Shown: positions 8,265-16,537 of the stretch, in pieces
Numbering within the stretch: position 1 is the first letter of the stretch
Layout of the letters: each line of letters opens with the position of its first letter
NCBI RefSeq assembly: GCF_000305785.2
Contig: NC_018868.3
Coordinates: forward strand, 2,638,001 to 2,702,000
Direction of reading: 5' to 3'
Length of the DNA stretch: 64,000 bases
Source: Simiduia agarivorans SA1 = DSM 21679
GTDB taxonomy: Bacteria > Pseudomonadota > Gammaproteobacteria > Pseudomonadales > Cellvibrionaceae
Program-made: the position numbers and the translations under genes
Notes under the pieces: model-generated
Told to the model about the DNA's origin: nothing
The model's input: only the letters and a program-made list of their open reading frames with translations
The model's database searches: none

Positions 8265-9122
8265 ATGTCTATTGCATATTTAAACGGCGAATTTTTACCC
8301 CTGGAACAAGCCCGCATTTCCCCCCTCGACCGCGGCTTTTTATTTGGCGACGGTATCTACGAAGTGATTCCCTCCTACGGCGGCAAGCTGGTGGGTTTTG
8401 GCCCGCACATTGATCGCATGAAAGAAGGTCTGAGCCTGATTGAAATCGGCCTGGATTGGGACCATCAGCAATGGCGCGATTTGTGCGAACAACTCTGTGC
8501 CAAAAACGGCAACGGCAACCTAGGCGTGTATCTGCATGTATCGCGCGGTGCCGACACCAAACGCTACCACGCCTACCCCGAAGGCGTACAACCCACCGTG
8601 TTCGGCTTCACCTTTGACATCGCCGAGCCGCCGGTGGCCGACAAAACCAAAGCCAAGGCCTACAAAGTCTCCACCACCGAAGATATGCGCTGGCGCCGCT
8701 GCCACATCAAATCCACCGCACTGCTCGGCAACGTCATGCATTTCCAGCAAGGCTACGCCGCCGGCAACAATGAAACCATTTTGTACAATGCCGACAAGCT
8801 GGTAACCGAAGCCAGTGCGTGCAACGTGTTCATGGTCAAAAACGGCACCGTCTTCACCGCGCCACTGGACAATCAACTGCTGCCCGGCATCACCCGCTTA
8901 ATGCTGTTGGACGTGTTGAAAAAATACACCGACATCCCGGTGAAAGAAGAATTTTTCAGCCTGGCAGATTTAATGGCAGCTGACGAAGTGTGGCTTACCA
9001 GCTCCTCCAAAGAAGTGGCGCCGGTCACGCATGTGGATGGAAAAGCCATTGGCAACGGCCAGATCGGTGCCGTGTGGGAAAAAGCGCAGACCGCGTTTGA
9101 GGCGCACCGGTACGATTATTAA
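8265..9122 (+). CDS. dat: D-amino acid transaminase (class IV aminotransferase)
   Basis: 285 residues, close to the Bacillus D-alanine aminotransferase. Seen: 'SPLDRGFLFGDGIYEV' at the N-terminus, the PLP lysine in 'CHIKSTALLGNV' (K149), 'VTEASACNVF' with the PLP-nitrogen glutamate (E182), 'LLPGITR' and C-terminal 'DEVWLTSSSKEV'. The family moves the amino group between D-amino acids, typically D-alanine plus 2-oxoglutarate giving D-glutamate plus pyruvate. It lies downstream of the cyclase across a structured spacer and has its own site 'AAGGA' 7-11 bases before the ATG. A branched-chain or aminodeoxychorismate lyase role is less likely given the D-aminotransferase motifs. Confidence 0.88.
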   Translation: MSIAYLNGEFLPLEQARISPLDRGFLFGDGIYEVIPSYGGKLVGFGPHIDRMKEGLSLIEIGLDWDHQQWRDLCEQLCAKNGNGNLGVYLHVSRGADTKRYHAYPEGVQPTVFGFTFDIAEPPVADKTKAKAYKVSTTEDMRWRRCHIKSTALLGNVMHFQQGYAAGNNETILYNADKLVTEASACNVFMVKNGTVFTAPLDNQLLPGITRLMLLDVLKKYTDIPVKEEFFSLADLMAADEVWLTSSSKEVAPVTHVDGKAIGNGQIGAVWEKAQTAFEAHRYDY

Positions 9123-9123
9123 G

Positions 9124-9150
9124 AGAAAAAAGGGAGGCGTATACCTCCCT
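9124..9150 (-). terminator. Intrinsic terminator for the minus-strand surface lipoprotein
   Basis: A perfect 7-bp stem (9131-9137 with 9144-9150, six-base loop) is followed, read on the minus strand, by a run of six T. It lies about 75 bases past the stop of the gene ending at 9225. A second perfect 10-bp inverted repeat (9165-9174/9203-9212) lies between, without a T run. It also sits directly after the transaminase stop but lacks T on the plus side. Confidence 0.75.
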
Positions 9151-9224
9151 ATTATCGATAGCTCCGGGATAAAGAAGTCGGGCTTGCAATTCTCCGCGCC
9201 CCCTTTATCCCGACCACTTCATCC

Positions 9225-12200
9225 TTATCTGTAAACGTACACAGCGCCAGACGCAGTTTTACTCCCTGTAGGTGTGCTATTTATTCCTGTGGCAGCACTA
9301 TTTTCTCCATCAGCGCCGATCACAATCGTATTCGCATTATCACTTACCGCAACTGAACGGCCTAACGTAATGTTACTTCCTGTATGTGGCGATTTTATAT
9401 AATGTGTTTGGATCCAATGATCATTCGGCTCGGAGCTTCTGAATAAATATGCAGCCCCCCGTTGAGCATTGAAATTGTTTTCATCAATTGGATTTATTCC
9501 AACGGAGTTACTGGCTTCGAATACAGAACCCACAACCACACTTTTTCCATCAGGGGAAATAGAAACACTAAAGCCAAAGTTATCCTTTGCAGCTGGTGTA
9601 CTTGCCTTTAGATGGTCCCACTGATACCAATACGTAGTTTTTTTGAACATAAATACAGCGCCAGAATTAGACACGTTATTGTTTATCGGATTCTGTCCAG
9701 ACCAATCCTCACCAATAGCACCTACAGCAAAGTCCCTACCATCTGCAGAAACACTTACGCTATAACCAAACTGATCATCAGAATCAGTATTGTTGGCCTT
9801 TACGTATGAATCTTGAACCCATTCTGTTCCTTCATAGTTAAATACATAGACTGCTCCGGAGCTGCTTTTTCCGTTTGATGATTGATCCACCGAATATATT
9901 CCAGTAGATGCGCCATCTTCACCAGGTGCTCCAACGACTAAAGTATTGCCATCACCTGAAAGGCCAACGCTAAAACCAAACATGTCCGAGGCATCAGTAT
10001 TGCTGGCTTTTACGTACGCCGACTGACTCCAATTTATACCGTCGCGATTGAACACATACGCAGCCCCTGACCCCGCTGCCAGATTGTCAACTACGCCATT
10101 AACTCCGGTTGCAGAGCCACCTTCATTGTAGGCTCCTACAGCGAGAACATTACCATCCGTGGACAAGCTAACGGAGAACCCAAAGTAGTCGTAATGGCCT
10201 ATGTTTTGAGCTTTAAGGTAAGCTTGACTAGCCCAAACACCTGCGTTTTGAGTGAAGATATATACGGCACCTGAATCAGTCCCAGTGTTATTGTAAGGTG
10301 CGTTTGATCCAGTAAGTTCACTGTCTTCGCCATAGGCACCAACGGCTAACGTACTGCCATCACCGGACAAACTCACGCTATATCCAAAAAAGTCAGACGC
10401 GCCCGAAGCCAATGGCGCCTTAATATAGGCTTGTTGCTGCCAGACGCCATTTAACTTGGAGTAAACGTAGACTGCTCCTGAATCTGTAAATGATGAATTA
10501 CCTGCCGAGATATTACCATATACACCATTTCCGGCACTATCTTCAAACTTAGCGCCAACCGCAATTACAGTTCCATCATTCGATACACTCACGCTTGACC
10601 CAAATCTATCACCTGCATCAGTATTGCTGGCTTTGATGTATGTCACAAGATCACTACTACTCAATCCGTTTACTAGAACCAACCCATCTTCTAATACATT
10701 TTCGCTGGAATCTCGAAGCTCTAGCATGTAACTCGCATTGATAAAATCGTAATTCAATACACTTACTTCTATATCGTAGTAAATCGTATCAACCAGCAAC
10801 ATCTCTGCACCCGCCACCGGCGTATAGCCAGATGCTCCATCCGGATTTACCAGCAACGTGTAATGACTCACATTTGCACCTGGCTGTGCATCCCAACTCA
10901 CACGAATCTGCCCGTGCTTTTCGCTGGCACTCACGGTCAAACTGCGGATTCCACCTATTGTCAGGTCGACCAAGGCTTGGGTTGTAGAGCCGCTGCCGTC
11001 GGCGATTTCATAGGTAAACTGGTCAGAACCCATGTAGCCATCTGCCGGAATAAACCGAAGCTGATCATCGGAGGCGTCCTCCGGCGTTCCATTGTCATCC
11101 AGTGAAACAGACCCGTGCGATGGTTGAACCGCGATGGAAAGGCTACCTGCACCATCGAGGCCGAAGGTGTCATTGGACAGCACATTCAGTAAAGCGCCGG
11201 CCGGCGTAACCGCGAAGGTATCCAGGGTGTAACTTTCGCCCATTGCGCTTGGTACATCTTTATCAGGATCAGCATTGTCGCCGATGCCATCACCATCGGT
11301 GTCGGTGGTTTCGCTCGCGTCCAACGGGAAAGCATCGGATTCATCGGCAACACCGTCATTATCATCATCGGGGTCTGCGTTATTCCCGATTCCATCACCA
11401 TCGGTATCCAGTGATTCCTGGTTATCGAGCGGGAAGGCATCATCCACATCTGCCACACCGTCGCCGTCGTCGTCGGTATCTGCATTGTTGCCAATGCCGT
11501 CACCATCCGTATCCAGGGTCTCGCTCGGGTCCTGACGCATTTCATCATCAACGTCTAAAACACCGTCGTTATCATCATCAGTATCGGTAGTATCAATAAT
11601 GCCGTCGCCATCCGTATCCAAATGGTAGGTAATAGTGCGACTGAGCCCGCTCGCGCTGTCGGCAATCAACAAATCGCTTTGGACAAAATCGAGACCGACA
11701 TTTAACACCTGCTGATTGGTACCTTCGATGGCCGTCAAGGTGGCCTCGGCACCGCTTGTATTACTCCAGCTATAACCGAATGCAGGCGTGATATTCGCCC
11801 AGCGCAGTTTAGACGTGAGTGTGATGTCGGTATCCGGTGTTACCGCCCAGTTATTGGTGCTGACTTCTTTGCCCTTGTCATGGCTTACGTAAATTTCCGG
11901 GATCACATCGGTAAAGCCATTAGAATTGAATGTGCCGGAGAGCCCCGTAATACAGCCAGAGATTTGCGCATCGCAGGTGTATTCCGGGCTCAGTGACAAG
12001 ATCACTTCATGCGTGCCGGAGCGCTTGGGCGTGGCATAGAATACCCGGTACAGACCTTTGGTCTGGTCAATGGCAGCTTGCTGGATTTCATCCAGTTGGG
12101 CATTCAGCGCGCCAATGTCCGCCACGGTAAATACCCGGTCGGCCGAGCCTGTAACCTGTTCCAGGTTCGCCAGGGTTACATCGCCACCCACTGCGATGGC

Positions 12201-13421
12201 ATAGATATCCTTGCCGGTGGTGGAGGCGCTGATATCGGCCGCGGTGCGGCTATCGGCGTTGTGGTCACCGTCGGTAATGACAATGGTGTAACCAAATTGG
12301 GCGCTGGTGAGGGTAAAGCTGTTGGTCCAGCGGCCTACGGCGGTCTGGATAGCGCCGTAAAGGTTGGTAGAGTTACCACGGTTCACCAGGCTGGAGTCGA
12401 TGGAATCTATCTGCTGGTCCAGCGCGGTAATATCATCGCTGAAATCGCTCACGAGCTTTACAGTAGAGTCAAACGTATAAATCGCCACGCGCTGACCGGG
12501 CACCAGATTGCTGGTTTTGCTGCCATCGCCATTGGTGGTGAAAATTGCCTGTTTTGCCGCTACCTTAATGTCTTCAACATCCGTTGGCGTCAGTGACTGG
12601 CTAATATCCAGAACGATTACCGTGCGCAAATCCAGTGCCGCGTTGGCTACTGGTTCTGCGGAAATGAACGATTCACTGCCTACCGAAGAACCGTTTTCTT
12701 TCACTACAAAGTGTGAATCGGAAAAGCTGTTTTCCGGGGCCGGGCTGCCAGAGGCCAGATCTGTCACGCGCAGACCCATCACCACAATGCTGGGCGACTG
12801 GGTTTGCAGCCCGTACCCTTGCAGTGTGTAGCCGTTGGCACCAAAGCAACTCAGCGACAGGTTACTTACGTTAGCTGCGCCAATCACGCCCTCGCCACCA
12901 GCCAGGGTACAGAACTGGGTGCTGTTTTCACCCGAGGCAACGACCTGGTAGCTGGCGTCGGTAGACAGTAGCGTCTGGAAGCTGAAGCTGGATGCGTTCG
13001 CTTCAACGGTAACTGATTCCGTGCCGTTCAGTGTGAGTGTGTAATAGCCGTTGTTCAGACCGGACACAGACCCGCTGACGGCAAAGCCGGTGGGTGTAGG
13101 TGTTGGTGTAGGCGTCGGTGTAGGCGTCGGCTCAGGTGTAGGTGTCGGCGTAGGCGTAGGCGTAGGCGTCGGCTCAGGTGTAGGCGTCGGCTCAGGTGTA
13201 GGCGTCGGCTCAGGTGTAGGTGTCGGCGTAGGCGTAGGCGTAGGCGTCGGCTCAGGTGTAGGCGTAGGTGTCGGCGTAGGCGTCGGCGAAGGGGCCGGGG
13301 TTGGCGCAGGCGTCGGTGTTGGTGCCGGTGCACCTCCTCCCCCGCCGCCACAGGCAACCAAAAGACTAATACTGGTAGAAAGCAACAGCTTCCCTGCGAC
13401 AGAAGTATTCCATCCGCTCAT
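9225..13421 (-). CDS. Large surface lipoprotein: Pro-Thr linker, VWA, TSP3 calcium repeats, seven-repeat FG-GAP propeller
   Basis: 1398 residues from ATG 13421, which has 'GGGGAT' just upstream; a TTG six codons earlier is less likely. Lipobox 'LLVAC' puts the lipid on Cys24, followed by glycines and a long Pro-Thr linker to about 115. A von Willebrand A domain (about 255-460) has the metal site 'DISQS' and 'VITDGDHN'. Next come thrombospondin type 3 repeats ('DTDGDGI...', four blocks, about 640-760), a cadherin-like/Ig domain with 'VLSNDTFG' and '[13 protein letters not shown]', and seven FG-GAP-like units ('FGYSVSVS', 'FGFSVSLS') that could close a seven-bladed propeller. Likely a calcium-dependent adhesion or matrix protein at the cell surface. 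A terminator follows at 9124-9150. Confidence 0.88.
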   Translation of the reverse strand: MSGWNTSVAGKLLLSTSISLLVACGGGGGGAPAPTPTPAPTPAPSPTPTPTPTPTPEPTPTPTPTPTPTPEPTPTPEPTPTPEPTPTPTPTPTPTPEPTPTPTPTPTPTPTGFAVSGSVSGLNNGYYTLTLNGTESVTVEANASSFSFQTLLSTDASYQVVASGENSTQFCTLAGGEGVIGAANVSNLSLSCFGANGYTLQGYGLQTQSPSIVVMGLRVTDLASGSPAPENSFSDSHFVVKENGSSVGSESFISAEPVANAALDLRTVIVLDISQSLTPTDVEDIKVAAKQAIFTTNGDGSKTSNLVPGQRVAIYTFDSTVKLVSDFSDDITALDQQIDSIDSSLVNRGNSTNLYGAIQTAVGRWTNSFTLTSAQFGYTIVITDGDHNADSRTAADISASTTGKDIYAIAVGGDVTLANLEQVTGSADRVFTVADIGALNAQLDEIQQAAIDQTKGLYRVFYATPKRSGTHEVILSLSPEYTCDAQISGCITGLSGTFNSNGFTDVIPEIYVSHDKGKEVSTNNWAVTPDTDITLTSKLRWANITPAFGYSWSNTSGAEATLTAIEGTNQQVLNVGLDFVQSDLLIADSASGLSRTITYHLDTDGDGIIDTTDTDDDNDGVLDVDDEMRQDPSETLDTDGDGIGNNADTDDDGDGVADVDDAFPLDNQESLDTDGDGIGNNADPDDDNDGVADESDAFPLDASETTDTDGDGIGDNADPDKDVPSAMGESYTLDTFAVTPAGALLNVLSNDTFGLDGAGSLSIAVQPSHGSVSLDDNGTPEDASDDQLRFIPADGYMGSDQFTYEIADGSGSTTQALVDLTIGGIRSLTVSASEKHGQIRVSWDAQPGANVSHYTLLVNPDGASGYTPVAGAEMLLVDTIYYDIEVSVLNYDFINASYMLELRDSSENVLEDGLVLVNGLSSSDLVTYIKASNTDAGDRFGSSVSVSNDGTVIAVGAKFEDSAGNGVYGNISAGNSSFTDSGAVYVYSKLNGVWQQQAYIKAPLASGASDFFGYSVSLSGDGSTLAVGAYGEDSELTGSNAPYNNTGTDSGAVYIFTQNAGVWASQAYLKAQNIGHYDYFGFSVSLSTDGNVLAVGAYNEGGSATGVNGVVDNLAAGSGAAYVFNRDGINWSQSAYVKASNTDASDMFGFSVGLSGDGNTLVVGAPGEDGASTGIYSVDQSSNGKSSSGAVYVFNYEGTEWVQDSYVKANNTDSDDQFGYSVSVSADGRDFAVGAIGEDWSGQNPINNNVSNSGAVFMFKKTTYWYQWDHLKASTPAAKDNFGFSVSISPDGKSVVVGSVFEASNSVGINPIDENNFNAQRGAAYLFRSSEPNDHWIQTHYIKSPHTGSNITLGRSVAVSDNANTIVIGADGENSAATGINSTPTGSKTASGAVYVYR
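13090..13320 (-). repeat. In-frame hexanucleotide repeat coding for the Pro-Thr linker
   Basis: The DNA is a tandem run of near-identical six-base units (plus strand GGYGTM type) with interspersed GGCTCAGGTGTA units, giving Thr-Pro and Glu-Pro-Thr-Pro repeats in the lipoprotein. Units keep the frame but vary at third positions. Such runs are prone to slippage, so the linker length may differ among strains. The opposite strand reads as an artificial Gly-Val repeat. Confidence 0.85.
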
Positions 13422-13535
13422 CAAGTTATCCCCAATCAAATGTTTTATTCGTACTATTTGCCAACACCAATGGCTAAAAAGTATTAGCCAGCTCAGCGCA
13501 GGCTCGATTTGATAGGATTTTTTTACTAATCAATA

Positions 13536-13549
13536 CTCCCATTTGGTAG
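13536..13549 (+). promoter_or_regulatory. Candidate operator upstream of the LuxR-type gene
   Basis: The stretch CTCCCATTTGGTAG is an imperfect dyad located 18 bases before the ATG of the LuxR-type regulator. The core CCATTTGGTAGTGG recurs exactly, on the opposite strand, at 14900-14913 ahead of a possible micro-ORF. A second dyad containing CCATATGG overlaps the start codon. Autoregulation by the LuxR-type protein is inferred. Confidence 0.4.
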
Positions 13550-13566
13550 TGGAACTTAAGTACCAT

Positions 13567-14730
13567 ATGGAACTAGATTCCATCGCCTTTCGAACTACAC
13601 AGGCTTCAGACTATATGAACAAGGATGTTGATTTTCCGCTTGAGGCGATCTACGAGTGTGTAGCCTCCCCCGAGAAATACACCAGTGTACTTGCCGCACT
13701 TTCCGAGGTTTTGGGATCCAGCCATGCCTTTGTGGCCATGCGCAGCGGGGTCGATGACAGCCCGGTAGGGTTTTTTCAGAGCGGGTTTGACGAGGGGTAT
13801 TTTGAGCGTTACCAAGCCCATTTTTATCAGGTAGACCTCTGGACCCACGGGCTGGCCCGATACAAGTTCAACGAATTCCATCCCAGCCATATCGTTTGTA
13901 ATGACAAGGCGTTTCTCAACTCCGAAATCTATACAGACTTTGCCCAGCCAGCCGGAATCCGGCACAGTATCGGCCAGTTGAATGTCGAAAATGATCAGAA
14001 TTTGATCACTGAAATTGCATTTATGCGCGGCAAGGATCGCCAGCACTACGCCGGCGATCAGGTGAAAACAGCAAATTTCTTCTCCCGACATTTACTGCAT
14101 GCGTTAGCGCTATCCAACCGCTTACTCAGCTACCAAGCAATGAGCCACAATCTCGCATGCATTGTTGATCAGCTGGCCGAACCAGCGTTCATCTGTAACC
14201 GCGACGGGCAGGTGCAATATGCCAACGAAGCCGCCAACCGGTTTTTCCGCCGCTGCCCCTGGTTTACTGAAGCTGGCGGCTCGATCCGTATCTTTGATTC
14301 GTCGCTGAGGGCGCTGTTTCTTAATGGCCTGCAACACATTTGCGACAGCCACATTATCGGCAGCAAAACCGAGCTGGAACGTTCCTTCCAACAAGACGGT
14401 AGCCATTATCAATTGAGTTTTTCCGCACTGCCCTATTCCACCGTCATGTCCTGGGGGCGCAGTACATCCATCAGTTGTCTGATCAAATTAAAAATCATGC
14501 AGCACGAGCGGCAAATAAGCCCAGGCCAGATCGCCGAGGTATTTGGGCTTACAGAATCTGAAGCAACCACTGTCGCCTACCTTTGCAACGGCCTGAGTCC
14601 TGAAGACATCAGTGAAAAACGCGCGCTGAAAATCAGCTCCGTACGGCAACAAATCAAGGCTGCTTTGCAAAAAACCGACACCGGCTCACAGGCGCAATTG
14701 GTGAGTAAGGTGCTCAGGCTGCTGCTATAA
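13567..14730 (+). CDS. LuxR-type helix-turn-helix regulator with PAS-like sensor region
   Basis: 387 residues from ATG 13567; TTG 13543 and ATG 13615 are alternatives. The C-terminal 65 residues form a LuxR-like HTH ('FGLTESEATTVAYLCNG', 'ISEKRALKISSVRQQIKAALQKT'). The middle (about 180-280) has a PAS-like segment with 'EPAFICNRDGQVQYANEAAN'. The N-terminal region (about 20-170) is of unknown ligand type. No phospho-acceptor receiver domain is seen. It is divergent from the surface lipoprotein gene 145 bases away and could control it. Ligand unknown. Confidence 0.8.
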   Translation: MELDSIAFRTTQASDYMNKDVDFPLEAIYECVASPEKYTSVLAALSEVLGSSHAFVAMRSGVDDSPVGFFQSGFDEGYFERYQAHFYQVDLWTHGLARYKFNEFHPSHIVCNDKAFLNSEIYTDFAQPAGIRHSIGQLNVENDQNLITEIAFMRGKDRQHYAGDQVKTANFFSRHLLHALALSNRLLSYQAMSHNLACIVDQLAEPAFICNRDGQVQYANEAANRFFRRCPWFTEAGGSIRIFDSSLRALFLNGLQHICDSHIIGSKTELERSFQQDGSHYQLSFSALPYSTVMSWGRSTSISCLIKLKIMQHERQISPGQIAEVFGLTESEATTVAYLCNGLSPEDISEKRALKISSVRQQIKAALQKTDTGSQAQLVSKVLRLLL

Positions 14731-14732
14731 GG

Positions 14733-14769
14733 AAAAAATGCCGCCGGTACGAGGGAGAGTGCCGGCGGC
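14733..14769 (-). terminator. Intrinsic terminator, minus strand (first of two similar)
   Basis: An 11-bp stem (one G-T pair) spans 14740-14769, with a run of six T on the minus strand at 14733-14738. It lies just past the LuxR-type stop but points the other way. Stem and loop resemble the hairpin at 14928-14957: both share the loop sequence CGAGGGAG. Confidence 0.75.
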
Positions 14770-14802
14770 CAGCAGTATGAGATACCCAATAAACGCGAGA
14801 GG

Positions 14803-14895
14803 TCATCCCTGACCAAGCAAATGCTGCTGATCCATGAGCAGCACAAACTCATTGCAAGACCAGGAGGCAATGAGCATAGGGTTCAAGGCATTCAT
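14803..14895 (-). CDS. Possible 30-residue micro-ORF between two terminators
   Basis: The frame begins with 'MNALNPMLIASW', contains one Cys, and ends 'HLLGQG' before TGA. It lies wholly between two minus-strand terminators, 34 bases before the second one, as if it had its own transcript. The bases just upstream of its ATG carry the same 14-base core found ahead of the LuxR-type gene. No convincing ribosome site is seen. An antisense frame of 31 codons also exists on the plus strand, so coding is unproven; a small RNA is the main alternative. Confidence 0.25.
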   Translation of the reverse strand: MNALNPMLIASWSCNEFVLLMDQQHLLGQG

Positions 14896-14902
14896 ACAGC
14901 CA

Positions 14903-14916
14903 CTACCAAATGGTAG
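14903..14916 (-). promoter_or_regulatory. Candidate operator, near-perfect dyad CTACCAAATGGTAG
   Basis: Six-base arms CTACCA/TGGTAG flank two bases. Read on the minus strand, the segment CCATTTGGTAGTGG is identical over 14 bases to the site upstream of the LuxR-type gene (13539-13552). It sits 7 bases upstream of the possible micro-ORF at 14803-14895. Binding by the LuxR-type protein is inferred. Confidence 0.4.
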
Positions 14917-14920
14917 GCAT

Positions 14921-14957
14921 AAAAAAAGCCGCCAGCACGAGGGAGTGCACTGGCGGC
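14921..14957 (-). terminator. Intrinsic terminator for the small PKD-like lipoprotein
   Basis: An 8-bp GC-rich stem (14928-14935/14950-14957) is followed on the minus strand by seven T (14921-14927). It begins 15 bases after the stop of the lipoprotein gene ending at 14972. It shares its loop with the hairpin at 14740-14769. Confidence 0.8.
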
Positions 14958-14971
14958 CCGAAACCACGACT

Positions 14972-15478
14972 TCAAAAATTAATATCCGCTTGCAGCTGCA
15001 GATCGCACGCCGCTTCTGCTTCCAGTGCCGCCGGGGGTACCTGATCCTGATCGTTCACCGCCCGGTCGCCTGTGGGTAACACCAGTACACAGCGTGCGGC
15101 CTGGGTGCTTAAGCCGCTTGAATCCGTCACGGTGACCTCGAACCGGGCAAGGGTCTTGTGTTCCACTTCCGGTGCAAAAATGCGCAACCAGGGCTGGTCG
15201 GTGTCTGCCATATTGATGGCCGGGCCACCCAATTGACGCCAGTGGTAGGCGAGCTTCTCGCCGTCACAGTCATAGGCCGCCACCGGCAACATGACCCAAC
15301 TGCCCCCCTCCACCAACAACAATCCGCCGGTACTGATCCGGGGCGGCGCATTGCTGCTGTCCGGCCCGGCTTCAAAGCAGCCGGTTAGCAGCGCAAGCAG
15401 CACCAACAGAGCAGTTTTAATTGGCGGGTAATTCAACTTTCCGGGCTCGCCTTCAACATCCTTAGGGCCAATATACAA
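14972..15478 (-). CDS. Small lipoprotein with a PKD/Ig-like domain
   Basis: Up to 168 residues. Lipobox 'LLTGC' follows a hydrophobic stretch ('KTALLVLLALLTGC'), so the mature protein starts at a lipidated Cys near 34. The rest reads like one PKD-type beta sandwich: 'YDCDGEKLAYHWRQLGGP' resembles the YxWxF core of PKD domains, and 'FEVTVTDSSGLS' is the typical final strand. Both possible starts are TTG (15478 or 15436). A terminator follows. Function unknown; binding at the cell surface is a guess from the fold. Confidence 0.65.
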   Translation of the reverse strand: MYIGPKDVEGEPGKLNYPPIKTALLVLLALLTGCFEAGPDSSNAPPRISTGGLLLVEGGSWVMLPVAAYDCDGEKLAYHWRQLGGPAINMADTDQPWLRIFAPEVEHKTLARFEVTVTDSSGLSTQAARCVLVLPTGDRAVNDQDQVPPAALEAEAACDLQLQADINF

Positions 15479-15567
15479 AGCCCGGCGTTGAACCGGTGTG
15501 AAAGCTTATGAAATATGATTAATCGTTATAAAACAGGGACTTATCGTGAATTGTGAAACGGGGGCAA

Positions 15568-16404
15568 CTAGTCTTTAGTGCTGCCTGAGGGCTGGATCAG
15601 GCCCTGAAGCTGAAGGTACAGCGCCTCCTGGGTGTCGGCCGCGCCCTGACCACCCCGGGTGACAACCTCCTGCAGGAAAGGAGGATTGACCACCAGTGTG
15701 TAGAACAACACCGGGATGGTGTTGCCGTCAGAGCGCAGGTCATCCAGTAATTCCAGGCCGGCAACCGGGTTGTCGTTGCGCCCCATGTCGGAAATGAGAA
15801 GATCAAACCGGTAGATGGCCATCAGCGTAAATGCGTCGGCCGATTCACGCACCTGATGCACGCCATAACCCAGGCTGCGCAGGTACTCGGCTTCTTCCTG
15901 GTTGTTTTCCGGGTGATCATCGACCCAGAGAATACGCACTTGCGTGGCCGGGTCTTCGCTATAGCGGAGCGGCTTCGGGTCTGGCCAAAACCACCAGCTG
16001 GCCCCCGACAGGACCAGACCACACACCATCGCAGTAAACAGAGGCCAGATACGCCGAGAGCCGGAGGCCGGCGAAGCCACCTGATGAGAGGTTATTTTAC
16101 GGGCAAGCGGTGCTGCCAGCCGGTAACCGCGTCCGTGGCAGGTTTCAATAGCCGGGCCCGTGAGCCCGGCCTGCTTGAGCGCTTTGCGGGTATCGGCCAC
16201 CAGGCGGGCTACCGATTGCTGGGTCACCACCCGGCCCGGCCAAAGCGAGGCCAGCAGATCGTCGTGGCTGACGATTTCCGGCATGGCTTCCACCAGCAAT
16301 ACCAACAACGCCAATTCCTTTTCGGCGAGCGATGCCGGCCCTGCCTCAGTCCGGAGTGAGGGAGTATCGGTGTCGAGAGTGAACGGGTCGAATTGATACT
16401 GCAC
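15568..16404 (-). CDS. Winged-helix / TM / receiver-domain protein (CadC-like N-terminus)
   Basis: 278 residues. Residues 1-100 form an OmpR/PhoB-type winged helix ('SLAEKELALLVLLVEA', 'CHGRGYRLAAPL'). Residues 120-140 ('WPLFTAMVCGLVLSGASWWFW') look like one membrane span with Arg-Arg before it. Residues 156-240 resemble a receiver domain: 'RILWVDDHPEN' with the acidic pair D162-D163, 'DLLISDMG' with phospho-acceptor candidate D206, and 'PVLFYT' with T236. The usual conserved lysine is not seen. With one span and a cytoplasmic winged helix, the receiver would be periplasmic, which is unusual. ATG start; its gene is tandem with the TonB receptor gene upstream. Confidence 0.8.
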   Translation of the reverse strand: MQYQFDPFTLDTDTPSLRTEAGPASLAEKELALLVLLVEAMPEIVSHDDLLASLWPGRVVTQQSVARLVADTRKALKQAGLTGPAIETCHGRGYRLAAPLARKITSHQVASPASGSRRIWPLFTAMVCGLVLSGASWWFWPDPKPLRYSEDPATQVRILWVDDHPENNQEEAEYLRSLGYGVHQVRESADAFTLMAIYRFDLLISDMGRNDNPVAGLELLDDLRSDGNTIPVLFYTLVVNPPFLQEVVTRGGQGAADTQEALYLQLQGLIQPSGSTKD

Positions 16405-16469
16405 GGGTTGTTATGAGGCACCTGCTTTGAGCGCATTGTCGCAAATGCAGACCCGACAACCAATACCCC

Positions 16470-16499
16470 AAAAAAAGCCCGCTGCAGACAGCAGCGGGC
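16470..16499 (-). terminator. Intrinsic terminator of the aldolase-BASS-TonB receptor operon
   Basis: A perfect 9-bp stem (16477-16485/16491-16499, five-base loop) is followed on the minus strand by about seven T. It lies about 40 bases past the stop of the TonB-dependent receptor gene. Confidence 0.88.
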
Positions 16500-16537
16500 A
16501 AGAGAGCACGGTGAATCACCGCCAGTAAAACGCTGGG

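Noticed and set aside
13090..13320. Possible CRISPR array
   Set aside because: Repeat unit is six bases, in frame with the Pro-Thr linker, and has no spacer-like unique segments.
13051..13512. Long plus-strand frame of Gly-Val repeats
   Set aside because: It is the reverse complement of the Pro-Thr linker in the surface lipoprotein; low-complexity frame with no family resemblance.
14821..14916. 31-codon plus-strand micro-ORF antisense to the minus-strand micro-ORF
   Set aside because: No ribosome site, and no terminator in the plus direction; the minus-strand frame has better context.
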